Source of the DNA: Salinibacter altiplanensis
GTDB taxonomy: Bacteria; Bacteroidota; Rhodothermia; Rhodothermales; Salinibacteraceae
Direction of reading: 5' to 3'
Length of the DNA stretch: 64,000 nt
NCBI RefSeq assembly: GCF_002894645.1
Contig: NZ_NCQY01000009.1
Coordinates: forward strand, 395,676 to 459,675
Positions 34,813 through 44,867 of this stretch are shown here, piece after piece. A program made the position numbers and the translations under genes. Each line of letters begins with the position of its first letter. Position 1 is the first letter of the stretch. Under the pieces are notes generated by a model. That model saw only the letters and a program-made list of their open reading frames with translations, was not told the DNA's origin and searched no databases.

Positions 34813-35639
34813 TATCGTCGTTCCTTCCAGTCCAGATACAGCGCCCGGGTGCACATGAAGGCCGACTCGGCGGTCTGGGTCGTGAACCAGTAGTTGACGC
34901 CCGCCCCCACGGCCGCTCCCGCCAACGGAACCGTCTGTCCCAGCTTGCGCTCCAGGAGCGTCTTCGCAATCTCGCGCGGGAGGTGCCGGTTCTGGTCGCG
35001 GAAGGTGCCGGACACGCGCCCCGCGTAGTCGAGGTCGTCGGCAAACGCGGCCGCGGCGACGCTCACCTCGCGCAGCGCCTCGTTGCGGGCCTCCCGCCCC
35101 CCGGACGCGGCGACATTGAAGACCGACAGCACCAGCGGTCGAAACATGGGCCCCTCCAGCGAAAAGCCGTAGCTGGCCGCAATCTGCTGGATCAGGCGCA
35201 GGTTGATGGTGAAGAGGAGCGGAATGTCGGCGGCGACGAAGGCCGTGCCGGCGAGCCCCGTTCCGCCGCCCCCCAGGGCCGCGAGAATGGTGTTTTGCCG
35301 GAAGCGGCTGCGGGCCAGCGCGTCGAGGTCGTCGATGGGACGGTTGCGCAGGTCCTGAACGGCCTCGGCAGGCAGGCCCCGGTCCTCGGCGGCGGACAGG
35401 ATATCCTCGGACGCGTGGGTCCACTCCGACGCGTCGCTGAGGGTGGACAAGAACTGCTCGATCCGCTCGGTCACCTGGTCCATCTGGTCGGGCGACACGA
35501 CCTGCTCCACGGCCCAGTCCACCGGCCGCATGGCCCAGTCCATGGCCTGCGACGCCACGGAGGCGTCCGCGTGCTGCCACTCTTCAATCTCGCGGCGAAC
35601 GGCCTTTTCGTCGTCGGTGAGTCGCATAGCGTTGGACAT
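34812..35639 (-). CDS. EcsC-family protein
   Basis: This 275-residue protein matches the EcsC family (named after a Bacillus gene next to the EcsAB transporter; molecular role unclear). Typical features are the DDEKAVRREIEEWQ start, a glycine-rich hydrophobic stretch AALGGGGTGLAGTAFVAADI (about residues 124-143) with LLFTINLRLIQQIAASYGF, and GAAVGAGVNYWFTTQTAESA near the end. These suggest membrane association. The ATG at 35639 is the only start with full coverage. It lies 84 bp before der on the same strand, with an inverted repeat in the gap. Confidence 0.85.
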   Translation of the reverse strand: MSNAMRLTDDEKAVRREIEEWQHADASVASQAMDWAMRPVDWAVEQVVSPDQMDQVTERIEQFLSTLSDASEWTHASEDILSAAEDRGLPAEAVQDLRNRPIDDLDALARSRFRQNTILAALGGGGTGLAGTAFVAADIPLLFTINLRLIQQIAASYGFSLEGPMFRPLVLSVFNVAASGGREARNEALREVSVAAAAFADDLDYAGRVSGTFRDQNRHLPREIAKTLLERKLGQTVPLAGAAVGAGVNYWFTTQTAESAFMCTRALYLDWKERR

Positions 35640-35827
35640 AGGGGGGAAGAGAGGCTAGCTGCTCCTATAACGGGAGGCGCCCTGAAAAGATGCAGGAGCC
35701 CCTCCGTGGAGTACCTCAGGGGGGACGAGAGGAGCACGGCGATTGTTACGAATCAGCCCCCTCCATCACCGGCGCATCTACACCAGCGCTTTCTCCTGAA
35801 CGATGTTCGAGGAGCCCCCTCTCCCCC

Positions 35828-37150
35828 TTACCCCTCTTCTCCGCGTTCCAGGACCCCCGCGTCCCAGTCCATCCCCCACCCCACGAGCGCGGCGAGGGCC
35901 AGCACGAGCGGAATCGGCGTGACGATCCACAGGATCGGCGCAAAGCCGCCCAGAAAATCCGGCCCCAGCGCCAGCACCGCCGGGCCGATGGCCGTGCCGC
36001 CGATAAAGACCGTGTTGGCCAGGCCGCGGATGGTGCCGTGGTGCGCCCGCCCGAAGTAGTAGGCGTAGGCGCTCCCGAGGAGCGCCCCCTGCATGCCCTG
36101 CGCGACCCCAAAGACGCCGCCGTACGCCCACACCTCCGCCGTCGTGTCGACCGCCGGCAAGAGCGCCATCATCGCGCCGAAGAGCGTCAGCTGCCCCGCG
36201 AGCAGGAGGCGCGGCGGATAGCGGTCCACGAGCCACCCCGTGCCCACGTTGAGAAGGCCCGTCACGACGCCGAGCGGGACGAAGAACTGCGCGGCCCGGC
36301 CGCGCGCCACGCCCACCTCTTCCAGGATCGAGAAGTGGTGAAAGAGGAGGCCCGTCCCGAAGCCGGCCGTACAGACGCCCGCCCCCGTGAAGAGCCAAAA
36401 CGTCCACGTCCGGTAGGCCACCGCCGGGCGAACGCCCCGAATCGCCGCGTCTTCGGCACCGGTCGTCTTCGAGGAGGCCGCACCGGAGGCCATCTCCTGG
36501 TTGGGGGACGCAACAGGCGGATCGGGCGAGAGGCCGTAGCGCTCCGGGGCATCGCGGTAGAGGAGCGCCCCGAGCGGCAGCATGATCACCACCAGAAGCC
36601 CGCCCATGATCAGATACGTCGTCTGCCACCCATAGGCCTGCAGCCCCATTTCCATGAGGGGCGGGAAGAGGGCCGTGGCCCCGGCCATGCCGACCCCCAG
36701 CACGCCCACCGCCAGCCCGCGGCGGCGCTCAAACCACAGGTTCACCGCGTGGTTGTTAACGAGACTGAGCGCCCCCTGCCCAAAGCCCCGCAGGCACATG
36801 AACCCCACGAACACGCCGACCCAGCCGCTTACCCAGCGCATCCCCACACAGCTTATCGCCAGCAGGGCAATGAGGGCGACGGCCACCCGGCGCGGGCCGT
36901 AGCGGTCCAGAAGCCGCCCCGCGAGCGGCAGGGCGAGGGAGCCAATCACCGTCGCGGCGGTGTAGAGCCACGAGACGACCGACCGGGACAGCCCCAGGTC
37001 CTCGATGAACGCGTCGATGAAGAGCGAGATGCCCGCCGTCTGTCCCGGCAGCGTGGCTGCCATCCCGAGGGTTGAGATGCTGAGCACCACCCACCCGTAG
37101 TACACCGGGCTCCGCTCCACGAGCACAGACGACACGTTCGAAGACGCCAT
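35828..37150 (-). CDS. MFS transporter, monocarboxylate/oxalate-type branch
   Basis: This is an inner-membrane secondary transporter of 440 residues and about 12 hydrophobic helices. The opening YYGWVVLSISTLGMAATLPG, GISLFIDAFIEDLGLSRS and GRLLDRYGPRRVAV are the hallmarks of the branch that includes oxalate/formate antiporters and monocarboxylate carriers. RGFGQGALSLVNNHAVNLWF and the repeat of the MFS motif in the second half (GWLVDRYPPRLLL) support this. The central loop (about 205-235) is Ser/Ala-rich and acidic. It shares the strand with uppP upstream (71 bp gap). Substrate cannot be named. Confidence 0.88.
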   Translation of the reverse strand: MASSNVSSVLVERSPVYYGWVVLSISTLGMAATLPGQTAGISLFIDAFIEDLGLSRSVVSWLYTAATVIGSLALPLAGRLLDRYGPRRVAVALIALLAISCVGMRWVSGWVGVFVGFMCLRGFGQGALSLVNNHAVNLWFERRRGLAVGVLGVGMAGATALFPPLMEMGLQAYGWQTTYLIMGGLLVVIMLPLGALLYRDAPERYGLSPDPPVASPNQEMASGAASSKTTGAEDAAIRGVRPAVAYRTWTFWLFTGAGVCTAGFGTGLLFHHFSILEEVGVARGRAAQFFVPLGVVTGLLNVGTGWLVDRYPPRLLLAGQLTLFGAMMALLPAVDTTAEVWAYGGVFGVAQGMQGALLGSAYAYYFGRAHHGTIRGLANTVFIGGTAIGPAVLALGPDFLGGFAPILWIVTPIPLVLALAALVGWGMDWDAGVLERGEEG

Positions 37151-37221
37151 ACTTCAGACCCTACCGACACGACAGCGAGACGCTCTTGCCCGTTCCCTCT
37201 CCTCCCTTCTCTCATACCCTC

Positions 37222-38034
37222 CTAGAGCAGCCACAGCCCCACCCCGCCGACGAGGAAGCAGTAGTAGGCAAAGTACTGCAGATTCCCCCGCCGCACCACG
37301 TCGAGCACCACGTAGATGGCCCCGATGCCGGACCCGTACGCCGCCACGGTGCCCAGCAAAAGGGGCACTCCTGCCGTCCCGAGGCCCTGCTCCGCAAGCT
37401 CTAGGCCCTTGAGAAAGGTGGCCCCGAGGACCACCGGCAGCAGCATCAGAAACGAAAAATTCGCCGCCCGCTCCGGCTCGACATTCTGGTAGAGGGCCGT
37501 GCAGATCGTGGCGCCCGACCGTGAGATGCCCGGGATCATGGCAAACGACTGCGCCCCCCCCACGATGACCGCCTTGATGCCGCTCAGACCCCCGTCCGGG
37601 CGCGGCCCGATCCGCGTGAGCAGGAGCAGGACGCCCGTCACCAGCAGCATCGCACTCGTGAGCCAGGGACTGTTAAACGCCTGCTCCAGCGGCTCCCGAA
37701 AGAGCACATACGCCACCCCGGTGGGCACGAGCGTGACGAGGATGAAGACGCCGAGGCGGAAGGTGTCGTTCTCGGCGTAGCGCGTAGGAACGGCGCTCGG
37801 CGCCCGCAGCCCGGCCCAGGCCTCCCAGAGAAGCTCCGCCACCTCGTCCCAGTACACGGTGAGAATGCTGAGCACGGTGCCGAAGTGAACAAACACCTCG
37901 AACGTCACATCGGCGGTCCCCGTGTCGAGCCCCAGCAGGTACTGCCCCAACACGAGGTGGCCGGAGGAAGAGACGGGAATGAACTCGGTGAGGCCCTGGA
38001 TGAGGCCGAGGAGCAATGCTTCCCACCAGGTCAT
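37222..38034 (-). CDS. uppP: undecaprenyl-diphosphatase
   Basis: UppP (BacA) recycles the undecaprenyl carrier by removing one phosphate from undecaprenyl diphosphate, and confers bacitracin tolerance. The 270-residue membrane protein has the family motifs LGLIQGLTEFIPVSSSGHL (about 8-26) and AMIPGISRSGATI (about residue 155-167), and multiple helices. The start at 38034 (MTWWEALLLG) matches the family start; an in-frame ATG at 38067 adds eleven residues without homology. It heads a two-gene leftward set with the MFS gene. Confidence 0.95.
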   Translation of the reverse strand: MTWWEALLLGLIQGLTEFIPVSSSGHLVLGQYLLGLDTGTADVTFEVFVHFGTVLSILTVYWDEVAELLWEAWAGLRAPSAVPTRYAENDTFRLGVFILVTLVPTGVAYVLFREPLEQAFNSPWLTSAMLLVTGVLLLLTRIGPRPDGGLSGIKAVIVGGAQSFAMIPGISRSGATICTALYQNVEPERAANFSFLMLLPVVLGATFLKGLELAEQGLGTAGVPLLLGTVAAYGSGIGAIYVVLDVVRRGNLQYFAYYCFLVGGVGLWLL

Positions 38035-38618
38035 CGTGGCGACTGGGAATCGGAGGAGAGACGACACTATTGCGAAGCCAACCTACAAAGCACGTGGGCT
38101 CCGCCCAAGCCCACGGCGTGAAGCCAGGATGAGGTTGTGGGGGGGTCCCTGTCTACGAGAGCCGGGGTCGTGTGGACATCGATGGTGAACGGCTGCCTGC
38201 GCCGCGATTTTCCAGCGTCTATGCCCCCATGCTCTTGGGTTAGATTGGGAGTTTGACCGAAGCGCGAGGCTCCTCTCTGAACGGCGAGACTTCCCACACG
38301 GACTGCCTCCGCGTTTCGGACCTTCCCCTCTCCGTGAAGTGAACCGTCTCCACGCCCCTTTCCTCCGTCAACACTCGGTCACACTTCAACACTGTGCGTT
38401 GAGCGCGGACGCAGCCACCTTCATGTGCGAAAACCGCAGTCGACGGACGGCAGACCGCCGAAGAACGCCGAGAAGCGGTCATCCGAGGTGGGCACACGCC
38501 GAAGACACGCGCCCGCAGGCCTGCAATGCTACCCAACGTTCACGGGTTGGGGGCATCCTCAGTCGCCTGCGACATCGCCCCTGATGGAATCTCGCTGCTC
38601 GCTCACCCGGGGCCACCA
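38035..38618. other. gene-free intergenic stretch
   Basis: These 584 bases lie between the 3' end of the CheB/CheR kinase gene and the start of uppP, both leftward. Short open frames are Arg/Ser-rich and unlike any family. A small inverted repeat (ACCCAAC, loop, GTTGGG-type; about 38531-38552) is the only structure noticed. The uppP promoter should be near 38035-38120. Confidence 0.4.
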
Positions 38619-41600
38619 CTACGAGAGCGGCAGGCGGCACTCCACCGCCGTCTCCCCGTTGCGGGTGGCGAGGGCAAGCGAGGCGCCGATGAGGTTCGCC
38701 CGGTAGCGCATGAGGTGGAGACCCAGCCCATCATCGGGCGGGTCGTCTTCGTCCCACCCCACCCCGTCATCGCGAACCGTGAGGACGAGATCCGAGTCCT
38801 CCCGTCGCAGGTCGACCGCAATGCGGGTGGGGTCGGCGTGCTCCCGGGCATTGGCCACCGCCTCGTGGGCGATGCGGTAGAGGTTCATCGCGGCGCTCTC
38901 GTCATCTAGGCGCATCTCCGTCTCGTCGCCCACAAAGTCGCACGTGAGGCCCGAGAAGTCTTCCTCGTCCTCCACCAGATTAACGAGGGCCCCCGCTAGG
39001 TGACCGTTCTGGAGCGCCTTGGGGACAAGCATATGGGAGAGGGACCGAATCTGGTCGGCGGCCTCTTTGGTTTTCTCCGTGATGGTGTGGAGGTCTTCCG
39101 CTTCCACCGCAGTCTCTTCTTCTTCGAGCTTGTGGGCAAGGGTCTCCGCGCGCATCGTCACGCCCGTCAGCCCCGAGCTGATCACGTCGTGCAGGTCTGC
39201 CCCGATGCGGTGGCGCTCCCGGTCGCTGATCTCGATGATTTCACGTTCGAGCTCGCGGTGCTCCGTGACGTCGGTACCGGTCACGATGAAGTGGCGCACC
39301 GCTCCGTCGGGCCGCGCCAGGGCCGTAATGGACCCCCGGATGATGCGGAGTTGGTCGCCCTCAGTGATCCACTCCATCTCCACGTCCACCCGCTCGGTGG
39401 CTCCGTTCCGGAGTGCCGTCAGGTGCTCCGTCACGGCGTCTCGGTCGGTCGGGGCCACGAGGAGGTCACGCAGGTCTTCCCCCTCCGCTGTCGCAGCCGC
39501 GTAGCCCATCTCCTGCTCACACGCGGTGTTGAAGCGGACGATGGACCCGTCTTCACTCAGCACCACGATCAGCGCGCCGGCGGTGTCGACGAGGGCCGAC
39601 ACGAGGTCGCGCTCCTCCCGGAGGCTCTCGGCGGCGTGCTTCTGGGCAGTGATGTCCACGAAGGTCACCACCACCCCGTCCACGTCCTCCATCGGGCTGC
39701 GGTACGGCCGGAGACGCATCAGGTACCACGCTCGGCCCTCCTCGACGGAAAGGCCCTCTTCACCCCGCACCTCGCGCTCGATCGGCGTCTGGTCGCCCAA
39801 CACGCGCTTGGCATCGTCCACCAGCGAGTCGCATTGAATCTTGGGGGTGAAGTCGGTGATCGGGCGTCCCACATCCGACTCCCGGAGGCCGTAGATGTCC
39901 GTGATCGGTGGGGTGTAGCGCCGGATTTCCAGGTCCCGACCCAGGAACAGGGTCGCCACCTCCGTCGCCTCCATCAGGTTCTGGAGATCGTTTTTGGCCC
40001 GGTCTAGCGCCTCTACCTTCGCGTTGAGCTGCTGGTTGGTGGTCGTCAGCTCCTCGTTGACAGACTGCAGCTGCTCCTTGCTGGTCTGGAGCTCTTCGTT
40101 CTTGGCCTGCAGCTCCTCGTTCATCGACATGAGCTCCTCGTTGGCCGTTTCCATCTCCTCGGTGACCGTCTCGTACTTCTCGGTCGTCACTTGGAGCTGC
40201 TCCTTCGTGTCCTCCAGCTCCTCCTCGAGGTCCCACTCCCGCGTCGTCGGCCCGGCCTCCAGCTCCGGATCTGCCTCATCCTCCGCCAGGGCCGGCGAAG
40301 GCCCGTCGACCTCCTCGAAGCGCACCTGCACGAGGGAGCGGCTCCGGTCGGGATCGTCGACGGGATCTACCTGCACGCGAACAGGCCCCGGCGCGCCGGC
40401 CGAGCCGGACATCGGGAGAGTCCGCTCGGTCGTCTCGCCCTTCTGGAACGCCTGGTACAGGGCACTTCGCAGTTCCAACCGCAGCGACGGGGCCGCCTTG
40501 TCGAGGAGATTGTGGGTGGGCGTCCCGCCCTCCTGCTGCAAGAATGCCCCGGCGCGCTCCGTGAGGTGGACAATTTCGTGGGTCTCGTCGACGATGACGC
40601 TCGCCATCTGTTTCTTCAGCAGGCGCTGGTGGAGGCCCGCCAGGTCCTGCCCCGCGGCCCGAGAGGTCGTGGGCTGCGGGCTCGGCTCCACCACGGTCTC
40701 CGAGGGGGGGAAGAGGGGCATGGGCCGATTGCCGTCGGCCCCGGTCGTTCTCTTCAGAATGCTCCGCGTCTCATCGGTCACCGAAAAGAGCGACTGGGCC
40801 GGCCCGATCGCCTCCGACGGCCCGAGGAACAGAACGCCGTCGTCGTTCAGGGCATAGTGAAAGAGCCGGAAGACGTGCTCCTGCATCTCCTGGTCGAGAT
40901 AAATGAGCAGGTTCCGGCAGCACACCAGGTCCAGGTTCGAAAAGGGCGGGTCTTGGGTCAGGTCGTGCTCGGCGAAGACCACCGAGTTGCGCAGCGACCG
41001 GGTCACGCGGTACTGATTGTCCTCGCGCAGAAAGAACCGATCGAGGCGGGGCTCCGACACGTCGGCCTCGATGGTGGGCGGATAGACCCCCGTCCGGGCC
41101 GTGTCGAGGCCCTCGGGGTCGACGTCGGTGGCAAAGACTTGAAGCTCGGGCGGCACGTCGAGCGTGCGGGCGTGCTCGCGGAGCAGCATGGCGAGGGAGT
41201 AGGCCTCCTCCCCCGTGGCACACCCGGCCACCCATACGCGAACCTCTTCGTCGGAAGATTTACCGTCGAACAGCGACGGAATGATGGTGCCGGCAAGCGT
41301 CTCGAAGGCCTCCGGCGTCCGGAAAAACCGCGTGACGCTGATGAGCAGTTCCTTGTAGAGGGCCCGGGCCTCCCCCGGCTGGTCCTGAAGAACCTGGAGA
41401 TAGGCACCGAGGGTCTCCACGTTGGTGACCTGAAGCCGGCGTTCGAGCCGCCGTAGCACGGACGACCGCTTGTAGTGGCTGAAGTCGTGCCCGGTGTGGG
41501 CCTGCAGCTCTGTGAAAATCTTCTGGAGGGTGGTCTGATCGCCTGTGGGGAGGGCCTCCTCGGACTCCGGAAGCTGAATGGCATCGGCATTCTGCCGGTA

Positions 41601-42251
41601 GGCCACCAGGCGCTCCGCGAGCTCATCCGCAGGGGCCACGAGGTCGATGACCCCCGCGTCCAGCGCGTTGCGCGGCATCTCCTTGTGCTCGGCGTCGGCC
41701 GGCTCTTGGACCATGGCAATGCCCCCGTAGGTCTTCACCGAGCGGAGGCCGAGGGTCCCGTCCGCTCCGGTGCCCGACAGAATGATGCCGATGGCTTGGC
41801 CCTGGTAGTCCTCCGCCAGAGACCCCAGCAGGGCGTCGATGGTGTCGGGCCGGTGGTTCAACGAGCGGTCCGACAGCCGAAGCGTCGCCTCGTCCACTCG
41901 CATCTCGTGCTGGGGCGGAATGACGTAGACGTGACCCCGCTCCAGGGGACATTCGTCCGTAGCCGCCTGCACTGGCAGGTCCGTCTCGTGCTGGAGGATC
42001 TCGGTGAGGTTGCTCTCGTGGTCGGGCGAGAGGTGCAGCACGACGACGAAGGCCATGCCCCCCTCGCCCGAAAGGCTTTCCTCGCCGGGAAGATGACGGA
42101 AGAAGCGGCGGAGCGCCTCGACGCCCCCGGCCGAAGCACCGATGCCGACAACGGGGAAGTCCGGCTCTTCACGGGTCGCAGTGGGCACGGAGGAGGACTG
42201 TGGAACCTGATCGACCTCTTCAGGGGACCCTTCGGGAAACGAGGGACTCAT
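38619..42251 (-). CDS. CheB-CheR-PAS histidine kinase fusion (1210 aa)
   Basis: A single soluble protein joins chemotaxis-type methylesterase and methyltransferase units to a sensor kinase. The CheB domain (about 30-225) has GIGASAGGVEALRRF, LHLSPDHESN and SGTGADGTLGLRSVK. The CheR domain (about 250-500) has HDFSHYKRSSVLRRLERRL, TRFFRTPEAF, AGCATGEEAYSLAM and CRNLLIYLD. A coiled coil rich in NEEL repeats follows (about 650-740), then two PAS units. Last comes a NarX/DesK-type kinase with ERHRIGADLHDVISSGLTGV (His near 1020) and an ATPase domain with DDGVGWD and GLGLHLMRYRA. The ATG at 42251 is preferred to 42311. No chemoreceptor or response regulator is nearby. This architecture is known from other bacteria; its signal is unknown. 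Confidence 0.9.
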   Translation of the reverse strand: MSPSFPEGSPEEVDQVPQSSSVPTATREEPDFPVVGIGASAGGVEALRRFFRHLPGEESLSGEGGMAFVVVLHLSPDHESNLTEILQHETDLPVQAATDECPLERGHVYVIPPQHEMRVDEATLRLSDRSLNHRPDTIDALLGSLAEDYQGQAIGIILSGTGADGTLGLRSVKTYGGIAMVQEPADAEHKEMPRNALDAGVIDLVAPADELAERLVAYRQNADAIQLPESEEALPTGDQTTLQKIFTELQAHTGHDFSHYKRSSVLRRLERRLQVTNVETLGAYLQVLQDQPGEARALYKELLISVTRFFRTPEAFETLAGTIIPSLFDGKSSDEEVRVWVAGCATGEEAYSLAMLLREHARTLDVPPELQVFATDVDPEGLDTARTGVYPPTIEADVSEPRLDRFFLREDNQYRVTRSLRNSVVFAEHDLTQDPPFSNLDLVCCRNLLIYLDQEMQEHVFRLFHYALNDDGVLFLGPSEAIGPAQSLFSVTDETRSILKRTTGADGNRPMPLFPPSETVVEPSPQPTTSRAAGQDLAGLHQRLLKKQMASVIVDETHEIVHLTERAGAFLQQEGGTPTHNLLDKAAPSLRLELRSALYQAFQKGETTERTLPMSGSAGAPGPVRVQVDPVDDPDRSRSLVQVRFEEVDGPSPALAEDEADPELEAGPTTREWDLEEELEDTKEQLQVTTEKYETVTEEMETANEELMSMNEELQAKNEELQTSKEQLQSVNEELTTTNQQLNAKVEALDRAKNDLQNLMEATEVATLFLGRDLEIRRYTPPITDIYGLRESDVGRPITDFTPKIQCDSLVDDAKRVLGDQTPIEREVRGEEGLSVEEGRAWYLMRLRPYRSPMEDVDGVVVTFVDITAQKHAAESLREERDLVSALVDTAGALIVVLSEDGSIVRFNTACEQEMGYAAATAEGEDLRDLLVAPTDRDAVTEHLTALRNGATERVDVEMEWITEGDQLRIIRGSITALARPDGAVRHFIVTGTDVTEHRELEREIIEISDRERHRIGADLHDVISSGLTGVTMRAETLAHKLEEEETAVEAEDLHTITEKTKEAADQIRSLSHMLVPKALQNGHLAGALVNLVEDEEDFSGLTCDFVGDETEMRLDDESAAMNLYRIAHEAVANAREHADPTRIAVDLRREDSDLVLTVRDDGVGWDEDDPPDDGLGLHLMRYRANLIGASLALATRNGETAVECRLPLS

Positions 42252-42494
42252 GGGACAAATCTTTGATGGCTTTTGCGACGGAACGCCGAAGGCAATAATA
42301 TGAAAAAACAATAATCCAATGTAGGATTTTTCTTTACCAGGACCGAGAGGGAATGTTGAGCGGCTCAGCCTGCTCTCCTCGATCTACAGGCAACGGGTCC
42401 AGGCTCCTACGATTCCTCTGTGACGCAGGCGAATCGAGAGGGGGCCACCGGCGTTGCATATACGGTCAAATTGTTCACCCTTTTACTTTTTCCC

Positions 42495-44867
42495 ATGCCC
42501 GCCTGCACCTACTGCGACGCCCCGACCGACGCCCCCGTCACGGCCGACGACGTGGACGGCGTGTTCTGCTGCTCCGGCTGCCTGGAGGCGCACCGCGTCG
42601 CCGACGAGGCGGAGCACGAGGGCTGCTGCCACCACGGCGACGGCCACAATCACAACCACGAGGCACACGGGGCCGAGACGGAGACCGCCTTCCTCCACGT
42701 TCGGGGCATGCACTGCACCAGCTGCGAGGACTTTATCGAGACGGTCGCCGCGTCGACGGACGGCATCCACGAGGCGGAGGCGAGCTACGCCTCCGACATG
42801 GCAAAGGTGGCGTACGACCCGTCCCGGCATGACGAATCGGACCTGCCGGCCCTCCTCAGCCAGGCCGGCTACGAGGCGCACCTGGAGGCGCCGGCGGACG
42901 AGGCCGCCGACCAGAACACCGCCGCCCGTCTCATCTTCGGCGGCTTCTTCGGCATGATGGTGATGGCCGTGTACATCGTCCTGCTCTACCCCGTTCATCT
43001 CGGCGGCGAAGGCCTCGTCGACCTCGGCGCGGACGGTGGGACGTACATCCTGACGAACGTGTGGGCGTTTACCACCTTCGTCCTCTTCGTGACCGGCTGG
43101 CCCACGCTGCGGGGCGCCGCGGTCAGCCTGCGCGTGCTCCAGCCCAACATGGACCTGCTCGTGGGCCTGGCCGCCGTGAGCGCCTACCTCTACAGCACCG
43201 GGGCCGTGCTCACGGGACAGACGGACGTCTATTTCGACGTCACGGTTGTCATCATCATGGCCGTCTCGCTGGGCCACTACTACGAGGATCAGGTCAAGCG
43301 CCGCGCGACCGATCTGCTGAGCACGCTCACCCGCGAGCAGGTGGACGAGGCACGGCGCACCACCGAGGGCGGCGGGACGGAGACCGTTGCGGTCGACGCC
43401 CTGATGCCGGGCGACCGGGTGCAGGTGCGGGCCGGGGAGCGCATCCCGGTGGACGGCACCGTGGCGGAGGGCCGCGCCGCGGTGGACGAGTCGCTGGTGA
43501 CCGGCGAGTCGCTGCCCGTGACGCGCACGGAGGGCGACGACGTGATTGGGGGCGCGGTGGTGACCAACAACGCCCTCACCATCGAGGTGGGCGACGCCGC
43601 CGAGAGCACGCTCGACCGCCTCGTCCACCTCATGTGGAACATCCAGTCGAGCCACCCCGGGGCCCAGCGCGTGGCCGACCGCATCGCGGCGGTGTTCGTG
43701 CCGCTCGTGCTGGTGCTGGCGGCCGTCGCGTTCGGGGGGCAGTGGATCAGTGGAACCTCCGCCACGACGGCCCTGCTCACGGGGCTGTCCGTCCTGATCG
43801 TCTCGTGCCCCTGCGCGCTCGGCCTCGCCACGCCCCTCGCCGTGGCCTCGGGGCTGCGCACCGCCCTGGAGCACGGCATCGTCATCCGGGACGTGTCGCT
43901 CTTCGAAACGGCCCCAGACATCGATACGCTGGCGGTGGACAAGACGGGCACCCTTACGACCGGCGCCATGCAGGTGGTCGACGCCGTCGCCGACGCGACG
44001 ACGTGGCGGCGCGCCCGGGCCGTGGAACAGCACGCCGCCCACCCGGTCGCCCGCGCCATCGTGGAAAACGGAGAGGCGGTCCCCGCCGGCGACGGCGCCC
44101 CCATCGTGGCCACCGACGTGCGCAGCCACCCCCGGGGCGTAGAGGGTCGGATCGACGGGGACCGTGTGCGCGTGGGGCACCCCGAGTGGCTCGCCGCGGA
44201 AGGACTGGACATGGGCACCCAGCTGGTCGAGCGGGCGGAGGCGGCCCAGCAAAATGCACAGGTGCCCGTCGCCGTGGGATGGGACGGCGCGGTGGAGGGC
44301 CTCATCGTGGTGGGGGACACGCTGCGGGACGAGGGCCTCGACGTCCTGGCGGCGCTCCGGGGCAGTGAGCGCGAGGTCGTGGTCCTCACCGGGGACAGCG
44401 CCGCGGCGGCCCGTCCGCTCCGCACCCACGACGCCATCGACCGCGTGATCGCCGAGGTGCAGCCCGCCGAGAAGTCGGACCTCGTCCGCGGCCTGCGCGA
44501 CGACGGGGCCGTCGCCATGATCGGGGACGGCAGCAACGACGCCCCCGCCCTCGCCGAGGCCGATGTGGGCGTCGCCTTCGGCCCCACGGCCCTCGCCGCC
44601 GACTCCGCCGACGTGGTGATCCTGCGCGGCGACCTGACCCATGTCTCGACGGTGTTCTCCCTGGCCCAGGCCGCACGGCGCCGCATCCGACAGAACCTGG
44701 CCTGGGCGTTTCTCTACAACGCCGTGGCCATTCCACTCGCCCTGGCCGGCCTCATCAATCCCCTCTTCGCCGCCCTCGCCATGGCCGCCAGCAGCCTCGG
44801 CGTCGTCGGCAACTCCGCCCGCCCCCTGCCAGTCCCGGCCCACTCCGCCGATCGGGACACCCCCTGA
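42495..44867 (+). CDS. copper-type P1B ATPase with N-terminal metal-binding domains
   Basis: This is an inner-membrane heavy-metal export ATPase of 790 residues. The N-terminus has a small Cys-rich unit (CTYCDAP...GVFCCSGCLEAHR), a His/Cys-rich stretch (CCHHGDGHNHNHEAH), and an HMA domain with GMHCTSCEDF (about 71-80). The transmembrane part carries SCPCALGLATPLA (about 435-447), where CPC marks Cu+ or Ag+ specificity. Catalytic motifs are DKTGTLT (Asp near 481), HPVARAI, TGDSAAAA and GDGSNDAPAL. The Cys-rich N-terminal unit resembles that of FixI/CcoI ATPases, which supply copper for terminal oxidase assembly. A ba3-type oxidase lies about 6 kb away, so that role is plausible. ATG 42495 starts at the Cys-rich unit. 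Confidence 0.92.
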   Translation: MPACTYCDAPTDAPVTADDVDGVFCCSGCLEAHRVADEAEHEGCCHHGDGHNHNHEAHGAETETAFLHVRGMHCTSCEDFIETVAASTDGIHEAEASYASDMAKVAYDPSRHDESDLPALLSQAGYEAHLEAPADEAADQNTAARLIFGGFFGMMVMAVYIVLLYPVHLGGEGLVDLGADGGTYILTNVWAFTTFVLFVTGWPTLRGAAVSLRVLQPNMDLLVGLAAVSAYLYSTGAVLTGQTDVYFDVTVVIIMAVSLGHYYEDQVKRRATDLLSTLTREQVDEARRTTEGGGTETVAVDALMPGDRVQVRAGERIPVDGTVAEGRAAVDESLVTGESLPVTRTEGDDVIGGAVVTNNALTIEVGDAAESTLDRLVHLMWNIQSSHPGAQRVADRIAAVFVPLVLVLAAVAFGGQWISGTSATTALLTGLSVLIVSCPCALGLATPLAVASGLRTALEHGIVIRDVSLFETAPDIDTLAVDKTGTLTTGAMQVVDAVADATTWRRARAVEQHAAHPVARAIVENGEAVPAGDGAPIVATDVRSHPRGVEGRIDGDRVRVGHPEWLAAEGLDMGTQLVERAEAAQQNAQVPVAVGWDGAVEGLIVVGDTLRDEGLDVLAALRGSEREVVVLTGDSAAAARPLRTHDAIDRVIAEVQPAEKSDLVRGLRDDGAVAMIGDGSNDAPALAEADVGVAFGPTALAADSADVVILRGDLTHVSTVFSLAQAARRRIRQNLAWAFLYNAVAIPLALAGLINPLFAALAMAASSLGVVGNSARPLPVPAHSADRDTP

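Noticed and set aside
42616-42670. His-rich stretch as a separate metallochaperone gene
   Set aside because: It lies in frame inside the ATPase between the Cys-rich unit and the HMA domain, with no start or stop around it.
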